Shown here in pieces: positions 33,214 to 41,738 of a DNA stretch of 64,000 nucleotides (position 1 is the stretch's first letter; each line of letters starts with the position of its first letter). Position numbers and translations under genes: made by a program. The stretch comes from Wukongibacter sp050859025 (lineage in GTDB: Bacteria; Bacillota; Clostridia; Peptostreptococcales; Caminicellaceae): the NCBI RefSeq assembly GCF_050859025.1, contig NZ_CP138200.1, positions 3,596,001 through 3,660,000 on the forward strand. Reading direction: 5' to 3'. The notes beneath the pieces are model-generated. The model did not search any database. It saw nothing but the letters and a program-made list of their open reading frames with translations, and was not told the DNA's origin.

Positions 33214-34767
33214 CTATTCTATTGTTGTTCCAGTATAATAGTGTAAAAGTATATCCTCATATGTATAACCTAGTTCAGCCATTTTTTTTGCTCCCCATTG
33301 GCTCATTCCCAATCCATGTCCCCAGCCACTTCCATTGAATATATACTTTGTAGGTACTCCTGAAGCTATTTTATAGTTAACTCCATTAAATATCTTGTAG
33401 GTTTTATTAGGTGCAGTCTCTATAGCCTTATCTGATGACATTAAAACTACTCTATTCAATGGCTTTCTTGTTATATTGTTCATTCTAGAGTCCTTTATAT
33501 GAAAGTCAATATCTGTACTAACTTTAAAGGCTAAACTTTTAATATCATTATATCCAAAGACCTTTCTGATATTATTTTTTTCTAGTGTTACTTCATTCGA
33601 GTCATCTTTGATTTTAAGAACTTGAACGCTACCACTTTTCGAGTATTTTTCAGCACATAGACTTGAAATCCCATCTATATTCATCCCCTTTGACCTTAGA
33701 AGGTTTTTTAGATCATCTATTGAATATACCTTAGTCCAATTACTGTTTGGAGCACCTAATGAAAAATCATCCTTTACTCCTCTTATATATGGAATATAGC
33801 TATCCCATACGTTTTCACTATCCTCTGTATAACCTCCACTATTTGAGTGAAAAAAAGCATTTACTATTTTACCATCATAGGTTAGTATTTTACCAGAGGT
33901 TTCATCAACGGCTAAATTATTTCTTGGATTTTCAACCTCATAGCCTCCATAAACCTGACAATCAGTAGTATTACAAAGATCAAATCCATGATCCCCATGT
34001 TTACCTATATTTGCCACTGCAAAATTACGAGCTGCAATTGCCTGTGCCTTTAATGCCTCTAATGGCCAATCGCTAGGTACTTCTCTTATTCCATATAAGT
34101 ACTCCTCTAATCCTAAATAATTGATTACTGTCATATTACCATCTATATCTCTTTTGATTATTATCTCACCACGATATTTCTTTCCATCAACAGATATTAT
34201 ATCGTTTCCATCCTTGTCCAAATAGGGTCTAATACTATATTCATTTTCAGAGCTATCATATGCAAGAATAGCTTTTTTTCCTTCACTTAAAACAATCACT
34301 CTTCCATTATTAGGGTTTACAACTTTCAATTTTTTATCATTAATTTTTCCATTTGTATTTATGAATTCCTCAGCTTGTTCCCTTGAGCTATATAATCCAG
34401 TCCATACTTTCCATCCATCTTCATAAACCAGATAGTATAATGTATTTCCTAATGAATCCGAAAATTTTTTTGCTTCTTCCTTAGATGAAAAAGCGTCACC
34501 TATCTGGATTTTATAGTACTCATCTTTCTTTGCCACCATATCATAAGTATCTGAAATATCAAGTAATTCAATAAACTCACTGTTATTATAGTATCCAAAC
34601 TCAAAACCACTAGAAGAATATAGATTAGCTGTATTAGCAGATTGGCTTCCATACCTAAGTCCGATCTTAATCCTATCAGGAATGTTATTTTTATCAAATC
34701 CCCAGGAAATATTTGCATTTATCAATAATAATATTAGACAGTATAAAATACACATTCTTTTTTTCAT
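33214..34767 (-). CDS. SpoIID/LytB-domain protein with SPOR domain
   Basis: A 517-residue exported protein. A signal or anchor helix (about 5-22) is followed by a SPOR-like domain (YYKIQIGDAFSSKEEAKKFSDSL), then the SpoIID catalytic domain with GLEEYLYGIREVPSDWPLEA, LKAQAIAARNFAV, FHSNSGGYTEDSENVW and GSGWGHGLGMSQWGA. SpoIID is the lytic transglycosylase of engulfment; relatives without spoIIQ or spoIIIA neighbours, like this one, are SpoIID/LytB paralogues of less clear role. The ATG chosen follows AAGGAG at 7 bases; an upstream start overlaps that site. It is the first gene of the spoIID-queA-tgt-yajC run. Confidence 0.9.
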   Translation of the reverse strand: MKKRMCILYCLILLLINANISWGFDKNNIPDRIKIGLRYGSQSANTANLYSSSGFEFGYYNNSEFIELLDISDTYDMVAKKDEYYKIQIGDAFSSKEEAKKFSDSLGNTLYYLVYEDGWKVWTGLYSSREQAEEFINTNGKINDKKLKVVNPNNGRVIVLSEGKKAILAYDSSENEYSIRPYLDKDGNDIISVDGKKYRGEIIIKRDIDGNMTVINYLGLEEYLYGIREVPSDWPLEALKAQAIAARNFAVANIGKHGDHGFDLCNTTDCQVYGGYEVENPRNNLAVDETSGKILTYDGKIVNAFFHSNSGGYTEDSENVWDSYIPYIRGVKDDFSLGAPNSNWTKVYSIDDLKNLLRSKGMNIDGISSLCAEKYSKSGSVQVLKIKDDSNEVTLEKNNIRKVFGYNDIKSLAFKVSTDIDFHIKDSRMNNITRKPLNRVVLMSSDKAIETAPNKTYKIFNGVNYKIASGVPTKYIFNGSGWGHGLGMSQWGAKKMAELGYTYEDILLHYYTGTTIE

Positions 34768-34791
34768 TTTAACTCTCCTTAATGTCAAATA

Positions 34792-35004
34792 TTATCTTCT
34801 AAAAAAAAGATTAGCTATAATGGTTAATAAAATACTAACTATTATACTTGTGAGTATAGGAAAATAGAAGGTAGTATTGCCCTTTTTTACAAATATATCT
34901 CCCGGTAAACGTCCTAACCCAATTTTACTTCCAAAGGTAATTATTACACCTACTACTATGAGAATAATCCCAAGAGTAATAATTAGTCTTCCAAAAGCTT
35001 CCAT
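34792..35004 (-). CDS. DUF2905 membrane protein
   Basis: A 70-residue protein with two membrane helices and the family stretch GRLPGDIFVKKGNTTFYFP between them. Function unknown. Its start overlaps the end of ruvB by 22 bases, so it is translated with it; in Clostridia a DUF2905 gene commonly follows ruvB. Confidence 0.85.
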   Translation of the reverse strand: MEAFGRLIITLGIILIVVGVIITFGSKIGLGRLPGDIFVKKGNTTFYFPILTSIIVSILLTIIANLFFRR

Positions 35005-36035
35005 AGTGTCTCTTCCTCATCTTTTCTATGATAGTCTATTCCCATGTGTTCATATGCTTTTCTTGTTATTACTCTACCTCTAGGAGTTCTCTTCATAAAG
35101 CCTAATTGAAGTAAAAAGGGTTCAATTACATCCTCTACAGTATTCTTTTCTTCACCGGTTGATGCTGCTAATGTATCCAAGCCCACGGGTCCACCGTCAA
35201 ACTTTTCTATTATTGCCATTAATATTCTTCTATCAACACTATCAAGTCCTAAATCATCAACCTCTAACATTTTCAACGCCTTTCTTGCTATATCAAGGGT
35301 TATTTGACCATCTCCAACCACTTGAGCAAAATCCCTTACTCTTTTAAGAAGTCTGTTAACAATTCTTGGTGTCCCTCTACTTCTTTTAGCTATCTCATAT
35401 GCAGCATCATTATCAATAGGAACATCAAGAAGCTTAGCAGATCTCAGTACAATAATTTTTAAGTCTTCATTACTATATAAATCCAGCTTACATATAACGC
35501 CAAATCTATCCCTTAAAGGAGATGTCAACATTCCTGCTCTCGTTGTTGCTCCTATTAAGGTAAACTTAGGAAGATCTATACGAACAGACCTAGCACTTGG
35601 TCCTTTACCTATAATAATATCTAGAGCATAATCTTCCATAGACGGATATAAAACCTCTTCTACACTCCTGCTAAGTCTATGTATCTCATCAATAAATAAA
35701 ACATCATTTTCCATGAGATTTGTAAGAATAGCAGCCAAATCTCCAGGTCTTTCTATTGCAGGCCCTGAGGTGATTCTTATATTTACCGCCATTTCATTTG
35801 CAATTATATTTGAAAGGGTAGTTTTCCCCAAACCCGGAGGTCCATATAAAAGTACATGATCTAAGGCTTCGTTTCTCATTTTTGCTGCGTCAATAAATAT
35901 CTTCATTTTGTTTTTAACTTTATCCTGACCAATATACTCCTTAAGATTCTTGGGCCTTAAACTCCCCTCAACTTCATTATCATCTTCCTTTAGACTAGGT
36001 GTTACTATTCTATTATCTTCTAATCCATTACTCAT
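34983..36035 (-). CDS. ruvB: Holliday junction helicase RuvB
   Basis: A 350-residue AAA+ motor for branch migration. Walker A GPPGLGKTT, Walker B LFIDEIHRLS and sensor IGATTRAG are intact; the C-terminal winged helix (GLDTLAAS, GFMKRTPRGR) binds DNA. It has a slightly longer N-terminus than average. It follows ruvA by 23 bases. Confidence 0.97.
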   Translation of the reverse strand: MSNGLEDNRIVTPSLKEDDNEVEGSLRPKNLKEYIGQDKVKNKMKIFIDAAKMRNEALDHVLLYGPPGLGKTTLSNIIANEMAVNIRITSGPAIERPGDLAAILTNLMENDVLFIDEIHRLSRSVEEVLYPSMEDYALDIIIGKGPSARSVRIDLPKFTLIGATTRAGMLTSPLRDRFGVICKLDLYSNEDLKIIVLRSAKLLDVPIDNDAAYEIAKRSRGTPRIVNRLLKRVRDFAQVVGDGQITLDIARKALKMLEVDDLGLDSVDRRILMAIIEKFDGGPVGLDTLAASTGEEKNTVEDVIEPFLLQLGFMKRTPRGRVITRKAYEHMGIDYHRKDEEETLWKLLED

Positions 36036-36058
36036 CTCAATCCATCATCCTTCCTATC

Positions 36059-36664
36059 TTACAGTCTTACTAAAAGCTTTAATGCCTGCTTTATCTTTTC
36101 CTCGATAGAGAGATTCTCATCAATACTTCTAAGAACATTTTGTGCTTCAGCTTTACTATAACCTAAAGAAACAAGAGCTTCAACTGCTTCATCATTTACG
36201 CTTCCTATAAATGCTGGAGTATCATCAAAGCTGATACTATCAATAGCCTTAAATTCATCGGTTTTATTAACTTTATCCTTTAGCTCTAAAATAATCCTTT
36301 GAGCCGTTTTCTTCCCTATTCCTGGAGCTTTAGTTAAGCTATTTGCATCACCAGACATTAAAATATTAACTAACTGTACATAAGGAATAGAAGACAATAT
36401 TCCTAGAGCAACCTTGGTTCCTACTCCTTTAACGGTTCTTAGCAGATCAAACACCTTTAGCTCTGCTCTTGAACTAAAGCCACAAAGCCTAATATCATCT
36501 TCTCTCACAATCATCTGAGTATATACTATAGCATTTTCCGATTTACCATTCAAGTCCGATGTTGTATATGCTGAAGTAAACACCTTATAACCTATAGAAT
36601 TATTCTCAATGACTAAATAATCTTCACCAATATGTTCTATTTTTCCTTTTATAAAATCAATCAA
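36059..36664 (-). CDS. ruvA: Holliday junction subunit RuvA
   Basis: A 201-residue protein with OB fold (LIDFIKGKIEHIGEDYLVIE), helix-hairpin-helix pair (LRTVKGVGTKVALGIL; LTKAPGIGKKTAQRIILELKDK) and C-terminal domain III (EAVEALVSLGYSKAEA). The likely start is TTG, 8 bases after AAGGAG, giving the usual N-terminus (M)IDFIKG; the upstream GTG lies in the binding site. Confidence 0.95.
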   Translation of the reverse strand: MIDFIKGKIEHIGEDYLVIENNSIGYKVFTSAYTTSDLNGKSENAIVYTQMIVREDDIRLCGFSSRAELKVFDLLRTVKGVGTKVALGILSSIPYVQLVNILMSGDANSLTKAPGIGKKTAQRIILELKDKVNKTDEFKAIDSISFDDTPAFIGSVNDEAVEALVSLGYSKAEAQNVLRSIDENLSIEEKIKQALKLLVRL

Positions 36665-36731
36665 TTTCTTCACTCCTTAAGATGTTTATAAATCCCTAAA
36701 TTTGCTCGTTGTAACAGCTTAACAAGCTAAG

Positions 36732-37223
36732 CTATAGCTTAAATGCATTGCTCATCCTACCGGTATGTGCATGACAAATGGCCACAGCTAGAGCATCAGC
36801 AACATCATCGGGTTTTGGCACAGATCTTAAATTTAGAAAGGTCTTTACCATCATCTGTACCTGCTTCTTTTCCGCCCTTCCGTAGCCAACAACTCCCTGC
36901 TTTACCTGTAGAGGCGTATATTCATATATATCTAGGTTCTTCCTAGAGGCAGCTAAAATTAAGACTCCTCTAGCTTGTCCAACAGCTATTGCAGTTTTAA
37001 CATTCTTATTAAAAAATAGTTCCTCTATGGCGGCAACATCAGGTTTATATATATCTATAAGTTTTCCTAATTCCTCATAAATTTTGTTTAGCCTATTTTG
37101 TGTAGCCTCCTTTGAATCAGTAAGTATCGCACCATAATCTAATGTTTTAAAAGAGTTCCCATTATATTCTACTATACCATATCCAACTATTGCAATCCCT
37201 GGATCAATTCCTAAAATAATCAT
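36732..37223 (-). CDS. ruvC: Holliday junction resolvase RuvC
   Basis: A 163-residue nuclease with catalytic acidic residues at D7 (ILGIDPGIAIVGYG), E67 (AAIEELFF) and the C-terminal pair in KPDDVADALAVAICH. It cuts junctions moved by RuvAB. 68 bases separate it from ruvA, so ruvC-ruvA-ruvB make one operon. Confidence 0.96.
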   Translation of the reverse strand: MIILGIDPGIAIVGYGIVEYNGNSFKTLDYGAILTDSKEATQNRLNKIYEELGKLIDIYKPDVAAIEELFFNKNVKTAIAVGQARGVLILAASRKNLDIYEYTPLQVKQGVVGYGRAEKKQVQMMVKTFLNLRSVPKPDDVADALAVAICHAHTGRMSNAFKL

Positions 37224-37253
37224 TTTTTGTCCTCCATAAGTTCTTTAATTATA

Positions 37254-37346
37254 TTATAGATATTCCAATGAGTCCTCTCAATTCATACATAGAAAAATGC
37301 TTCAGAAGTATCGGATGAATTAAGCTTCACTAGAAGCTCTATATAG
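37254..37346. repeat. Degraded family A repeat, copy A8
   Basis: In the 322-base gap upstream of ruvC, ttatagatattcc and gaagctctatatag resemble family A ends, and cagaagtatcggat resembles the loop of A5/A6. The arms are partly lost. The remainder of the gap holds the BofC terminator. Confidence 0.5.
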
Positions 37347-37484
37347 TTTGATTTCAATTCCTACTACAAACATATATTCGATAAAACTTTGCTTAATCCT
37401 CTTATTTTTTTGATAAAAACCCCTGAACATAGAGCCTTTTATTTTGTTAAATTGGGCTTACATATTTCACCTTAATATAAAAAT

Positions 37485-37520
37485 GGAGTGTTTCAGAATG
37501 AAAAACTTCTGAAACACTCC
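37485..37520 (-). terminator. Terminator after the BofC-like gene
   Basis: Perfect 14-bp stem GGAGTGTTTCAGAA / TTCTGAAACACTCC, then ATTTTTAT on the minus strand, 25 bases after the stop codon. Confidence 0.88.
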
Positions 37521-37545
37521 AGGAAATGTTCCTCGAAGGCACTCC

Positions 37546-38223
37546 CTAGCTACTGTAGTCTTCTATTATATTGTACACATCATCCAAGCTTCTAACAGTA
37601 ATCCCTTCCTCCATTTTTCTTTTATCAGCATCACTTAGTATAGACATAGAAATATTTGTTTTTTCATATACTTCTTTTTCCCCCGATTCATTTATTCTAA
37701 ATACTGCTACATATCCTTCGTCGCTTTGAACTATAAAGCTATTTGGTTTATATCCCTCAACTTCTTTAAATAAAGAGGCCGATTTAGTTGAAACACTTCT
37801 TATATTCCATTCACCATAATTACTTTCAATATATGATTTGAATTCATTTAAAGATGCACCTACAATTGTAATCGGTATCCTCACTTTTTGGGTGTCTATT
37901 TCACCAGTTTTTAGATAGTGGGTTTTCAATATTATATTTGAATCTTCATTTACTGTATCCACTATATGCTTAGGCTCTTCAACATCATTTTGACCCACCT
38001 CATTGGTAGTATCAGATTCTTCTGTATTTTTATTTATTGTATCCTTTTCTCCATCCTTATCTATCTTATCATCTTTTTCCGGCAATTTACTAACATCGCT
38101 TGGAGTTGGTTTTATTTGTGGTTTGTTATTAGATACATAGCCATATGTGAAGCCTGCAAAAATCAATAAGGCACATACTAATAATACAGCTCTGCCTCTC
38201 CTTTTCTTCTTTTGATAAAACAC
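37546..38223 (-). CDS. BofC-like protein
   Basis: A 225-residue protein with an N-terminal membrane helix (GRAVLLVCALLIFAGFTYGYV), a long charged, Asp/Glu/Lys-rich linker (about 35-90) and a C-terminal domain of the BofC C-terminal type (VAVFRINESGEKEVYEKT, LSDADKRKMEEGITVRSLDDVYNIIEDY). In Bacillus BofC restrains the SpoIVB protease in the intermembrane space during sporulation, and its gene is next to ruvAB, as here. The sequence is diverged, so I rate the identity by domain end and position. Start is GTG after GGGAGG. Confidence 0.72.
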   Translation of the reverse strand: MFYQKKKRRGRAVLLVCALLIFAGFTYGYVSNNKPQIKPTPSDVSKLPEKDDKIDKDGEKDTINKNTEESDTTNEVGQNDVEEPKHIVDTVNEDSNIILKTHYLKTGEIDTQKVRIPITIVGASLNEFKSYIESNYGEWNIRSVSTKSASLFKEVEGYKPNSFIVQSDEGYVAVFRINESGEKEVYEKTNISMSILSDADKRKMEEGITVRSLDDVYNIIEDYSS

Positions 38224-38412
38224 GCTAATTTCCTCCCTTCATATTGAAAGTTACAAGTATATATAAACTTTTGTCCAGTACTATTGTAGTTTAATTTATT
38301 TAGTATTTTAGCCACTTCAAATTATTTTATACAAATTTTGGGTAATTTGTTTTATTCTTAAGTCAAGAGTATATTTATTTTTCGACAAATTACTACATTT
38401 TTAATAATTCTA

Positions 38413-38441
38413 TTGACATCCTTTGTCGTTTTGAGTAAAAT
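38413..38441 (+). promoter_or_regulatory. Plus-strand sigma-A-type promoter in a gene-free region
   Basis: TTGACA, 17 bases, TAAAAT. Both neighbouring genes are on the minus strand. It points toward two hairpins (38480-38496 and 38523-38607) with no plus-strand coding frame, so it may drive a short RNA or be fortuitous. Confidence 0.45.
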
Positions 38442-38479
38442 AAGATTATAATATGTTAGAACACGCGTATATATTTTTT

Positions 38480-38496
38480 TGAACCTTTTAGGTTCA
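38480..38496 (+). terminator. Short hairpin with T run
   Basis: TGAACC TTTTA GGTTCA followed on the plus strand by TTTTTTC and TTTTTT. Good intrinsic terminator shape for plus-strand transcription from the promoter at 38413. Confidence 0.55.
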
Positions 38497-38522
38497 TTTT
38501 TTCTTTTTTGTATTTTTTTATT

Positions 38523-38607
38523 AAAAACGAGAGTACATCAAGTTTCTAGTCTACATTTATGTAAAAAAATTTAATGCAATTTAGAAACATCGAGCTCCCT
38601 CGTTTTT
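38523..38607. terminator. Two-part stem-loop
   Basis: Arms AAAAACGAG / CTCGTTTTT (9 bp) and GTTTCTA / TAGAAAC (7 bp) separated by a symmetrical internal loop. With T or A runs on both sides it could terminate either strand. The region 38224-38832 has no other recognisable feature. Confidence 0.5.
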
Positions 38608-38637
38608 ATTAGCTTCTCCTTTAGAAAATGACATAAA

Positions 38638-38677
38638 TAAAAAATACTTTCCTGAAAAGTTTTCATAAAAGTATTTT
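38638..38677 (-). terminator. Terminator-like hairpin after the 54-residue gene
   Basis: AAAATACTTT pairs with AAAGTATTTT and is followed on the minus strand by a run of T. It lies about 155 bases after the stop of the 54-residue gene. Confidence 0.55.
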
Positions 38678-38832
38678 TTATAAAGCTCACTATTCAAACC
38701 ATCTTGTTTTAGTGATTTTAATAAATATGTTTTCACCTTCAAAATGTATCAAAAACGGGTTTATTGCATGAATAAAAAAGAAATATTAATACACTACTAC
38801 AAAGAAATAGAACAATAGGTTAAATTAATTTT

Positions 38833-38997
38833 TTATTCCTCTGCTAATAGGTCTTTAATTGCCTGTGCAATTAGTTCATCGGATACATTATCCAATTTCT
38901 TTTTTTCTTTACTCTTCTTTTCCATAATTTGAGTCAAATCTTCTTTAACAGATATTTCTTTGTTTTCTTTCAAATCCCTTTTTTTCTGAAAAAACAT
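38833..38997 (-). CDS. Small lysine-rich protein
   Basis: A 54-residue protein, MFFQKKRDLKENKEISVKED and so on to AIKDLLAEE, with AAGGGGGA before the ATG. It is highly charged (about a third Lys/Glu), probably helical, and has no membrane segment. Downstream hairpin and upstream neighbour (85-residue gene, 50 bases away) are on the same strand. I recognise no family. The clean binding site and balanced charge pattern favour a real gene. Confidence 0.5.
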   Translation of the reverse strand: MFFQKKRDLKENKEISVKEDLTQIMEKKSKEKKKLDNVSDELIAQAIKDLLAEE

Positions 38998-39046
38998 CTT
39001 ATATCCCCCTTAGCTTTAAATAGCTTCATAAATGCATTATGCATTT

Positions 39047-39304
39047 TTAGCTCATTTTTGTATATCTCATATATTCTTTTTTATCTATAGCTGTTATATA
39101 CTCCTTATCTACACTATAATTATTAGCAACACTATCTATTAGCTTCTTTGATGCAATATCATACTCTCTATCTGTCATAGGCAGATTTCTTTCAAAATCC
39201 ATATGTATATATTTATTCTCCTTCACTTCTCTATTTTCAATACTATTGGCAAAGCCTTCCTTATCTAAACGATAGTAAAATTCATACTTATATTTTTTTA
39301 CCAT
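39047..39304 (-). CDS. Hypothetical protein
   Basis: An 85-residue soluble protein starting MVKKYKYEFYYRLDKEG, ATG after GAGGAG. It is rich in Tyr, Lys and Asp; the middle holds MTDREYDIASKKLIDSVANNY. No domain is recognised. It is probably in one transcript with the 54-residue gene downstream. Confidence 0.65.
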   Translation of the reverse strand: MVKKYKYEFYYRLDKEGFANSIENREVKENKYIHMDFERNLPMTDREYDIASKKLIDSVANNYSVDKEYITAIDKKEYMRYTKMS

Positions 39305-39431
39305 GAACTTCACTCCTCAGAATTATTGTACTGTTATTTTACCATATATTTATTTTGTATATTCTAAGATTTAGAATTATTTTGCTTTTTTTCATTTGAA
39401 ATATATTGAAACTAGCTTGCATTTTCAAAAA

Positions 39432-39484
39432 AACAACAAGAGAAACTCCAATGGCATTCACTCATCGGAGTTTCTCTTGTTGTT
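39432..39484 (-). terminator. Terminator after gltS
   Basis: A perfect 18-bp stem (arms 39432-39449 and 39467-39484) with a 17-base loop, followed by seven T on the minus strand, 15 bases after gltS. Confidence 0.92.
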
Positions 39485-39498
39485 TCTTGTTACATTTT

Positions 39499-40698
39499 CT
39501 ATTTTCCAAACAAGTTCATAAAGAAGGTTATTATACCTGCATTAAAGAAGTCAATAAATAAACTTCCGATTAATGGTAATATAAAGAATGCTCTTGGAGC
39601 TACTCCAAATTTACTGGAAAGTGCGTTCATATTTGCCATTGCGTTTGGCGTAGCTCCCATACCAAATCCACAGTGTCCGCATGACATAACCGCTGCTTCA
39701 TAGTCTCTACCCATTACATTAAATGTTATAAAGTAAGCAAATAATCCCATTAGAACCGCTTGAGCTACCAACATCACAATAAGTGGACCAGCTAAATCAG
39801 CTAATTGCCATAACTTTAATCCCATTAGTGCCATTGCTAAGAATATTGATAATGATGTATTTCCAATAATATCAATTTCTTCACCAAATACTTTATAAAT
39901 TCCTGTAAAATCAGATACGTTTCTAATAATCGCCGCTGCAAACATTGCTCCAATATAAGGAGGGAAAGTCCAACCCGTCTTTTGAAGAAGTGCTGATAAT
40001 ATAGTTCCTAGTCCCATCGCTATGATTACTTGACAGGCTCCAGCCATAAAACTTTTTGAGTCTAATTCTCTCTTTAAACCTACCTCTGCAATAGCCGCTT
40101 CAGCTAAAGCTGAACTCCCTTTTTTCTCTAGAAGATTATTTTTTTCAATCAATCGTTTTCCTAGAGGTCCGCCTATCATACTACCCATTATTAAACCAAA
40201 AGTCGCTGATGCCATCGCTACTGTAGTTGCTCCTATAGCACCATTCTGCTCAAATATAGGCGCAAATGCACCTGATGTTCCATGTCCACCTGTCATTGGA
40301 ACAGAGCCAGTACTAAGTCCTATAAGAGGATTAAGACTGAAAACCTTTGCCAGACCTACGCCAACTACATCCTGTAAGATTACCAAAACAATTGCTAGAA
40401 TAAGAAATATAACAACCTGTATTCCACCCTTTTTAAGCAATTTAAAGCTAGCAGTAAAACCAACCGTTGTAAAGAAGGCTGTCATGAATAATGACTTAAG
40501 TGTCATGTCCATTTCAAGTGATAATACACCAGTTTGCTTAAATACTAAGATAAAAATCGCAAAAATTAATCCACCAATTACCGGTGCTGGAATACAGAAT
40601 TTTTCTAAAAAATTCACCTTTTTCTTGATACCTTGACCTAAAAGTAGCACTAATACTGCAAGTGCCAGTGTTTGAATTACATTTAGATTCAAAATCAT
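39499..40698 (-). CDS. gltS: Sodium/glutamate symporter GltS
   Basis: A 399-residue membrane protein of the ESS family, with about ten helices in two repeats and the glycine-rich re-entrant signatures GSVPMTGGHGTSGAFAP and SCGHCGFGMGATPNAMANM. It imports glutamate with sodium. ATG follows TGGAGG. The genes for a GlnK/GlnL-like two-component system lie directly upstream on the same strand (133-base gap), which suggests they control it. Confidence 0.95.
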   Translation of the reverse strand: MILNLNVIQTLALAVLVLLLGQGIKKKVNFLEKFCIPAPVIGGLIFAIFILVFKQTGVLSLEMDMTLKSLFMTAFFTTVGFTASFKLLKKGGIQVVIFLILAIVLVILQDVVGVGLAKVFSLNPLIGLSTGSVPMTGGHGTSGAFAPIFEQNGAIGATTVAMASATFGLIMGSMIGGPLGKRLIEKNNLLEKKGSSALAEAAIAEVGLKRELDSKSFMAGACQVIIAMGLGTILSALLQKTGWTFPPYIGAMFAAAIIRNVSDFTGIYKVFGEEIDIIGNTSLSIFLAMALMGLKLWQLADLAGPLIVMLVAQAVLMGLFAYFITFNVMGRDYEAAVMSCGHCGFGMGATPNAMANMNALSSKFGVAPRAFFILPLIGSLFIDFFNAGIITFFMNLFGK

Positions 40699-40830
40699 TT
40701 ACATACCTCCAAGTAATAAATTTATGTAATAAGTTCTTACTAATTTATTATACGGAGACACAACAGCTTCTCGTTTAATCCTACAGAATGTTACATTGCT
40801 TTTTTAGATTTTTCTAATTTTTAATTCCAT

Positions 40831-41733
40831 TTAATTGAAAATATCATTTTTCTGATAATTCAACTTAGAAATAATACCCTCAATAAACTTTTTAATATAA
40901 ATTTTTCCACGTTCTTCCTTATTATTATCTATGTATCTCATCTCTTGTTTAACCTGTCTAAAATCGAATAGTATAGTACTGTATTCAGTAAATTTGGTGT
41001 TATAAAAATCCTCGTGTCCTATTTCAGCAATATTTTGCAGTGCTTTCTGAATAGTTCTCCTAATTCTCTGCTCTATGGTTCTTTTATTTACACCTTCTCC
41101 TGTTTTCAAACTTTCTTCCTTTGCTATGTCTTCATATATGTTCTGTAATTGATAGCTTGAAGATGAGTTTCTTTTCTTAATCTCTAGTATTCTTTTTATA
41201 ACTTTGCCTAGGTCGTTACTACCCGTACCTCCTACAATCCCTATATCGGTAAAGATATCTGTCAATTGTTGATCTATAGACAATACCTTGGTTTGCTTCT
41301 GATTCTTTATTTCATCAATATTTAGTACTGCATTTTTAATTAGTGCCACTGATTGTTCAAGCTCAATATTATGACAGACTCCCTTTATTACATTAATAGC
41401 TTCGATATTATTTATTGGTTTACTAATAAAAAATAATATACCGCTTTCATATGCTTTTGAAACCATCTCATGATCTTCTACCTGAGAAATCATGATAAAC
41501 TTCCCATTATATCCTTGTGCTTTTGTAGATTTTATTATTTCTATTCCATCCTTTAACGGAAGAAGTAAATCTATTAGCACAATATCTGGGTTATAAAAGA
41601 TAATTTCCTGAATTGCATGTTCACCACTATCTAGTTCAGCAACTACTTTTCCTAGATTATTTTTTCTTATTAAAAATCCCAGCATTTTTCTTATATTTAC
41701 ATCATCATCAATAAGTAAAAAAGTTTTATACAT
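40831..41733 (-). CDS. Response regulator, GlnL/YcbB-like
   Basis: A 300-residue regulator. An N-terminal receiver domain has the acidic pocket LLIDDD, phosphorylated D55 (IVLIDLLLP) and K in FISKPIN. The C-terminal part (about 150-300; KRTIEQRIRRTIQKALQNIAEIG) looks like the YcbB domain of Bacillus GlnL, which regulates glutamine use. The start chosen is the ATG after GGGTGA; a GTG 9 bases earlier overlaps the kinase stop. It is encoded directly after its kinase and before gltS, so glutamate transport is the likely target. Confidence 0.85.
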   Translation of the reverse strand: MYKTFLLIDDDVNIRKMLGFLIRKNNLGKVVAELDSGEHAIQEIIFYNPDIVLIDLLLPLKDGIEIIKSTKAQGYNGKFIMISQVEDHEMVSKAYESGILFFISKPINNIEAINVIKGVCHNIELEQSVALIKNAVLNIDEIKNQKQTKVLSIDQQLTDIFTDIGIVGGTGSNDLGKVIKRILEIKKRNSSSSYQLQNIYEDIAKEESLKTGEGVNKRTIEQRIRRTIQKALQNIAEIGHEDFYNTKFTEYSTILFDFRQVKQEMRYIDNNKEERGKIYIKKFIEGIISKLNYQKNDIFN

Positions 41734-41738
41734 AGTTA

